Origin: Gigaspora margarita
Lineage: Eukaryota > Glomeromycota > Glomeromycetes > Diversisporales > Gigasporaceae
DNA length: 64,000 nt
Direction: 5' to 3'
NCBI GenBank assembly: GCA_009809945.1
Contig: WTPW01001011.1
Coordinates: 31,954-95,953 of the forward strand
Under the pieces are notes generated by a model. That model had not been told where the DNA came from and searched no databases. It worked only from the letters and a program-made list of their open reading frames with translations. Below, one piece after another: positions 59,497 to 64,000 of the stretch. The position numbers and the translations under genes are program-made. The first letter of the stretch is position 1, and each line of letters starts with the position of its first letter.

Positions 59497-61133
59497 CCTA
59501 TATTTGGATAAGGTAGGTTTTGGCGGTATTATAATTATTCTAATCTGACAAGGATATAATTTGACACACAACATATACTGTATGTTTTTTATTATCATTG
59601 AGTAGAGTTGACTGGAATGTGCGAAGCGCACATATAACAAACCCAATTTGACGAAATCTTCTGATGATTGACGAAACCTTTGACGACGATTGATTTAACC
59701 AGTAACATAAACAAGATACAGTCGACTCTCTTTCAATAGATTTCTCTATAATGATCTCTGGATATGCTAAACTTTAAATTTGTTTCAAAAGTAATAATGT
59801 GATTTTAAAGTTTCACTGGCTTTATGTGAAAACTCACTAATTTTTATAATTGACGATATATGTGATAATGTTCTGTATTAATTAACTCGACACCTTAATT
59901 TTCACTGATTGAATAATAATTTAGATTGATGTATACTATAATTGTCTATCAAATTTATTTTAAATTCTTTAAAAAATCCAAAAATCTTGATATTGTAAAG
60001 GTTTCAAAAAAAAAAAAAAAAAGTTCACGAACTGATTTTTAAAAACTACCTGTTTATATAAGAAATAAGGTATTTTTAGCTATTTTATTTCCTGCAATGG
60101 AGGAAATTTTAAAGAATCCTCTTTAATATTACCTTTATATATATATATTAAAATGAAAAAAATAAGAAAAATTTATTTTTTCATTACGTACATTGATATT
60201 GATATTATTTATATAATCATAAAAAATTTTATTGCTACGATCAGACTACGTAAACTCAAAAATAATTTTTTCAGTTGTCACCTAATATTGGAACGTAATC
60301 GAGGCTTAAAATATCAACTGACTAAGCCGACGTTACAAAAACTTGTTTAGCCTGTTTAGTCGAGCAACGCTTAAAAAAAAATATCGCACGTTTTGAACAT
60401 TTTGAGCCATCCCGTGCTTAGTCACACTTTTGAATATTTTTAGCCATTCCGTGCTAATCATGCGTATCATACACAAGTGCATGATGCGCATGCTGCACAT
60501 GACTTGCACATGTTAATGTATATTAAATCGTAGCAATACAGGTAAGCATGATTTGATCTAATTGTGTATGATGAGCCTGCGATCTTTGATTAAGCTAATT
60601 GGTCAAAAAAATAATCAAAATTTCCGCGATAAAAAATGATTTATGATAAAGCCTATTCATATCTAAGTTATTTATAATTCAAAACCATGGTATCCCGAAC
60701 CACATCTACAATGCAGCATCTATAGAATTCTATAATGTTAATAATGATCAATTTTATTTTTTTATTAAAAGTCAACTAAGTCGATTTCACGAAAAATCGA
60801 CTGATTTAACCGGCTAGGTCAACTAACTTCTAGTCGGATTATAACACTATGTCAACTAATCCAATTTTTGCTAGTTTTACAGGTTAAAAAAAAAAAAAAA
60901 CTTCCTGCCAAATTAGCACAAACAAATACAAAAAAGTAATTTGCTTCAATTATACTGTTTTTCATTATCATTGCTCAGTCAAATGACTTTATTAATACAG
61001 AAGGAAAAATATATGTAAATCTGTATGATATCAATCACAGGCTATACGTTAAAATGCTTGGGTATCTATTTCAAATACGTTATTCAAATTGATTATTCAC
61101 ATTTATAACAAGTTACATATTTATAACATGTAT
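59497..61133. other. Spacer, no gene seen
   Basis: ACAGTCGACTCTCTTTCAAT at 59718 resembles a pogo-type end without a partner. Positions 60380-60510 have GCACGTTTTGAACATTTTGA and CCATTCCGTGCTAATCATGC repeats. No coding region was recognised. Confidence 0.4.
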
Positions 61134-61141
61134 GTCGTAAC

Positions 61142-61616
61142 TAGGGATGGGTTCGGTCGGTTACGGTCGGTTTCGGTCGGTTATTATCGACTATAGGCAT
61201 ATAACCGGCTAAGTGCGGTCGGTCATACCGGCTAATAGCCGACTATAGTCGATCAATTATTTTACTATGCAAAGGTTCTTTGATACTTTAACCAAAGTTT
61301 AGAGCTGATCTTTCTGATTCTAATGGCGATTAGATCATCAAAATTGGTTCGTTGGTTCTTGAGATAATTGAGATTAAAGCAAGAAAATAAGGATCGACAA
61401 ATTTACGGTTACACAAAGAATCATATTTTGTGTACAGTCGATCACGTATAGTATTTACGGGATCTTCCGCTTATCGGGCTGATCCGTGTCGATCTGTTTT
61501 GAAATCTGACATCGGCTATAATTTAGTCGGTCAGCTAAGCCGTTCTGACCGACTAGAATCGGTTACGGCTAATAGCCGGTCACAAACGGCTATAACCGTA
61601 ACCGTACCCATCCCTA
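61142..61616. mobile_element. hAT-type MITE rich in GGTCGGTT, 8-bp TSD GTCGTAAC
   Basis: Ends TAGGGATGGGTTCGGT and ACCGTACCCATCCCTA are flanked by exact GTCGTAAC duplications (61134-61141, 61617-61624). Subterminal GGTCGGTTACGGTCGG-like repeats in both orientations make it one of the most GC-rich spots in the window. An open frame at 61430-61642 crosses the border and is not a gene. Confidence 0.92.
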
Positions 61617-61719
61617 GTCGTAACATCCTAATACTGACTTAGCCATTATCTGTTGCATGGGAAAATGTATCCAAATGAATTTATAGCAAAGCAAGACTTA
61701 ATTATACAGCATTATATAC

Positions 61720-62400
61720 AGTGGCAAGTGAGTATGCATTGCTATTGCTATGGATTCTAATCACCAAATAAGAAGTCTTGCACTGCTATTGCAAATGAGA
61801 AGCCCAAATACCAAGGTATTTACATGGAGCCTAATCTCAAAAATGAGATTCTGTATTAAGATCTGAAATGGGATGACCAGTTGGCTGGCCAATTCCAATA
61901 CTATTCTTGTAGCCTCAGAATTTAATCACAGCATAAAAGGTCCTTGCCTCATAATTGCTGTGGATCTCAACCACCAAAAAAAAAGATCCTTGTAGTGCTA
62001 TCATGGCTGTAGTGCCTAATTACCAAAAAAAAGGCCCCTTGTACTAATATTGCCACAAAGCCTATTCTTTTTTGTTTGAAATCCTGAAATAACCCACAAA
62101 GCCTATTCTTAAATAATGGGTCCTTGTATTGCTATTGCCATGAAGCCTAATTACAAATATGAGATTGCTATTATGCTTTCATTGCCTTGGAGCTAGTAAG
62201 CAAATGAATGGTCCATGAACTGTGATCACTGTTAAGCCCTACCCACCAAACAAAGGCCCTTGCATTGCATTACAATAAAGCCTAATCACCAAACATGAGA
62301 GCCTTGCAGTGCTTTCACAGTCATGTACTATCATTACAGTTTTGGTGTCTAATTACCAAACATTACCAAATAAAAAATTACTTGTATTGCCTGCAATGGC
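61720..62400 (+). repeat. Degenerate minisatellite, about 55-60-bp unit
   Basis: About ten diverged units follow the pattern CCTTGTATTGCTATTGCCAT then GAAGCCTAATCACCAAA. Phase is kept only loosely. No coding sense was seen. Confidence 0.75.
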
Positions 62401-62689
62401 TGCAGAACCAACCTGCCTTAGTATAGCGAACTTTCATTGTGATTGGCTGATTTTTGTAGATCATCCCATGAGAATACAAAAATATGATTGGTCGATTGAA
62501 ATCGTTTACAAGACAATTTATTTTATATGAAACCAACTAAAAAAATTTATTCATTAATTAAAGTATTCTTACAAAATTTTGATAACTTAGAGAACATCAT
62601 TCTAGTGCAAACAATATTCAACAAACCAAGATATTAAATAAAAAATAAAATAAAAGCAAAAATATAAAAAAATAAGGGTTTTAAAAAAT

Positions 62690-62950
62690 GTGCATTGTGA
62701 CCATGGTGCACCCTTTTATGCTTCTCGAAATTTTAACTGGGTAATTCCTGTTGCACTTTTAATGAAAAATGCTTCTCTTCTGATGTTACCTTAGACTCTA
62801 ATTTTAAATTAATCTTAAACCTAATCCTAACCTAACTCCAACTCTAAACTTCTAACCTTCTAACCCTAACCCTAACACTAATTGCAATATTATTATTTAT
62901 ATTTCCTACTATAGGAGTGCACCATAATGCACAGTGCACCAAATTATAAA
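62690..62950. repeat. MITE-like segment with GTGCA-rich inverted ends
   Basis: GTGCATTGTGACCATGGTGC at the left pairs partly with GCACCATAATGCACAGTGCA at the right. The interior has a run of CCTAACCC-like words (62820-62880). No duplication was resolved. Confidence 0.45.
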
Positions 62951-63279
62951 TCTCAAAAAATAAAAAATAAAATAAAATAAAAAATTAGAAAAAAAATATA
63001 AAAAGCATGAAAAAAATAGAAAGTATGAAACATTTACTCTAGAAGATATTAAAAGATATATAAAAACAAGTTTGAACTATAATAACTAGTTCTACCAATG
63101 TCAAACTAATTTATCTTAATTCTAAATTAATAACTAATAAGTAAAACCTCTAAAAAAAGCACAACCTTTAAATAAAACACAACTTACCTAAATACAATCT
63201 TAAATTCCAGTCCAAAAATCTACATAACTCTGCAAATAACCATTTCTTATTCTTCTCTAAGTACATTAAATCTTTGGTC
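62951..63279. other. AT-rich spacer, no gene seen
   Basis: A-rich runs and nothing else recognisable. Confidence 0.4.
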
Positions 63280-63287
63280 CACAAAGG

Positions 63288-63537
63288 CAGTGTTGTATGT
63301 TTTGGCTTGTCTATATCCAAAATTGTTCAAATGTCCAAAGCTTGTCCAGGCTTTAATAATTAATAAATTTATCTAAAAAATATATAACTATATATTTTGT
63401 TAGATGCTAAACATATTCTAGTTAAAATTAAAATAGGTTATCTTAATAAAATTTTAAGTAATTGTACTTTATTTAATTGTCCAAAATTGTCCAAAATTGT
63501 TCAAATCATTGTCCAAAGTTGTCCCATGGCAACACTG
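63288..63537. mobile_element. hAT-type MITE, 8-bp TSD CACAAAGG
   Basis: CAGTGTTG and CAACACTG are the ends. Exact duplications CACAAAGG lie at 63280-63287 and 63538-63545. Subterminal TTGTCCAAA words occur near both ends. A 65-codon frame running out of it is not a gene. Confidence 0.92.
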
Positions 63538-63545
63538 CACAAAGG

Positions 63546-64000
63546 TGCATCTAACATACTTGTAACATTATCTTTAATGTCAACTCTCTCCTGAAATCTA
63601 TAAGCTTAAACTTTATTACTTTATATAGTTAATTTATTTTACTAGTATACTGTCTTTAGAGCTATGAAAATTATAAATAAAATAAATTAGTGATATAAGC
63701 CTTTTAAAATAAATTACCAAACTTCAAAGATTTATAAATTATATTTATACTTATTGGCTAAATTAAACTATATAAATATGCCTCTCATCTAACTTCTAAA
63801 TTACCTTGTCAATTACCAAATTACTTCAATATGTTGTAGAGCTAAAGGTTGTACTTTCTAAATTTTTATGTTGTAACTTTACAAATTCATATTTGTGGCT
63901 GTGAATTCATTTTTTGTGACTGTGAATCATTACTATAATAAGAATTTATTAGATAAGATGGTCTACAAAAATCAGCTATGCTACTTGTCTTACTAACCTT
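63546..64000. other. AT-rich end of window, no gene seen
   Basis: No frame or repeat with support on either strand. Confidence 0.4.

Noticed and set aside
61430-61642. 70-codon frame with Arg/Ser-rich content
   Set aside because: It crosses the right border and target duplication of the hAT MITE at 61142-61616.
62820-62885. CCTAACCC-like words suggesting a telomere remnant
   Set aside because: Only two exact CCCTAA units in degenerate surroundings inside a MITE-like segment; too few for a telomere tract.

Overview
The window looks like nuclear DNA of an arbuscular mycorrhizal fungus (Glomeromycotina, Rhizophagus-like). It is very AT-rich, gene-poor and packed with transposons. Its only two convincing host genes belong to the BTB-BACK-TLDc family, which is strongly expanded in these fungi. 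Other support is a Polinton/Maverick-type element with a protein-primed family B DNA polymerase and an intron-containing BED-finger hAT transposon. The species assignment is inference; no marker gene is present.

Layout. 0-7.9 kb: MITEs, a decayed ORF, an AT minisatellite, a 1.27-kb retroposon with a tRNA-like head (4243-5514), and the left copy of an inverted dispersed repeat (5610-7027). 7957-21186: a broken 13.2-kb Polinton-like element with about 620-bp terminal inverted repeats. It has a polymerase region, unknown ORFs, a gag-like/CCHC/aspartyl-protease block on the opposite strand and an rve integrase region. It carries six 26-bp twin-hairpin repeats and sits in an older tandem-repeat tract. 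22148-27356: a complete-ended 5.2-kb hAT element with a perfect 8-bp target duplication and a five-exon-like transposase inactivated by stops that all look like C:G to T:A changes. 27537-30018: the second, inverted copy of the dispersed repeat, interrupted by a 1-kb perfect-site palindrome insertion. 30188-33039: a foldback element holding a 5'-truncated LINE with an RNase H domain and a 13-bp target duplication. 33-46 kb: nested hAT and Harbinger MITEs, tandem repeats, long palindromes, a Tc1/mariner element (42176-43448) and long stretches with no gene.

47-58.4 kb: two divergent BTB-BACK-TLDc paralogues, on the minus strand at 47071-48825 and the plus strand at 56626-58389. Each has one short intron inside the BTB domain and two hydrophobic C-terminal segments. 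They are separated by 7.8 kb of hAT and MITE debris. 58.4-64 kb: no gene; three hAT MITEs with exact 8-bp duplications and a degenerate minisatellite.

The genes do not form a pathway. The host part is a duplicated pair of putative membrane-anchored BTB adaptors. The rest is a layered record of transposition in which insertion order can be read from nesting and target duplications.
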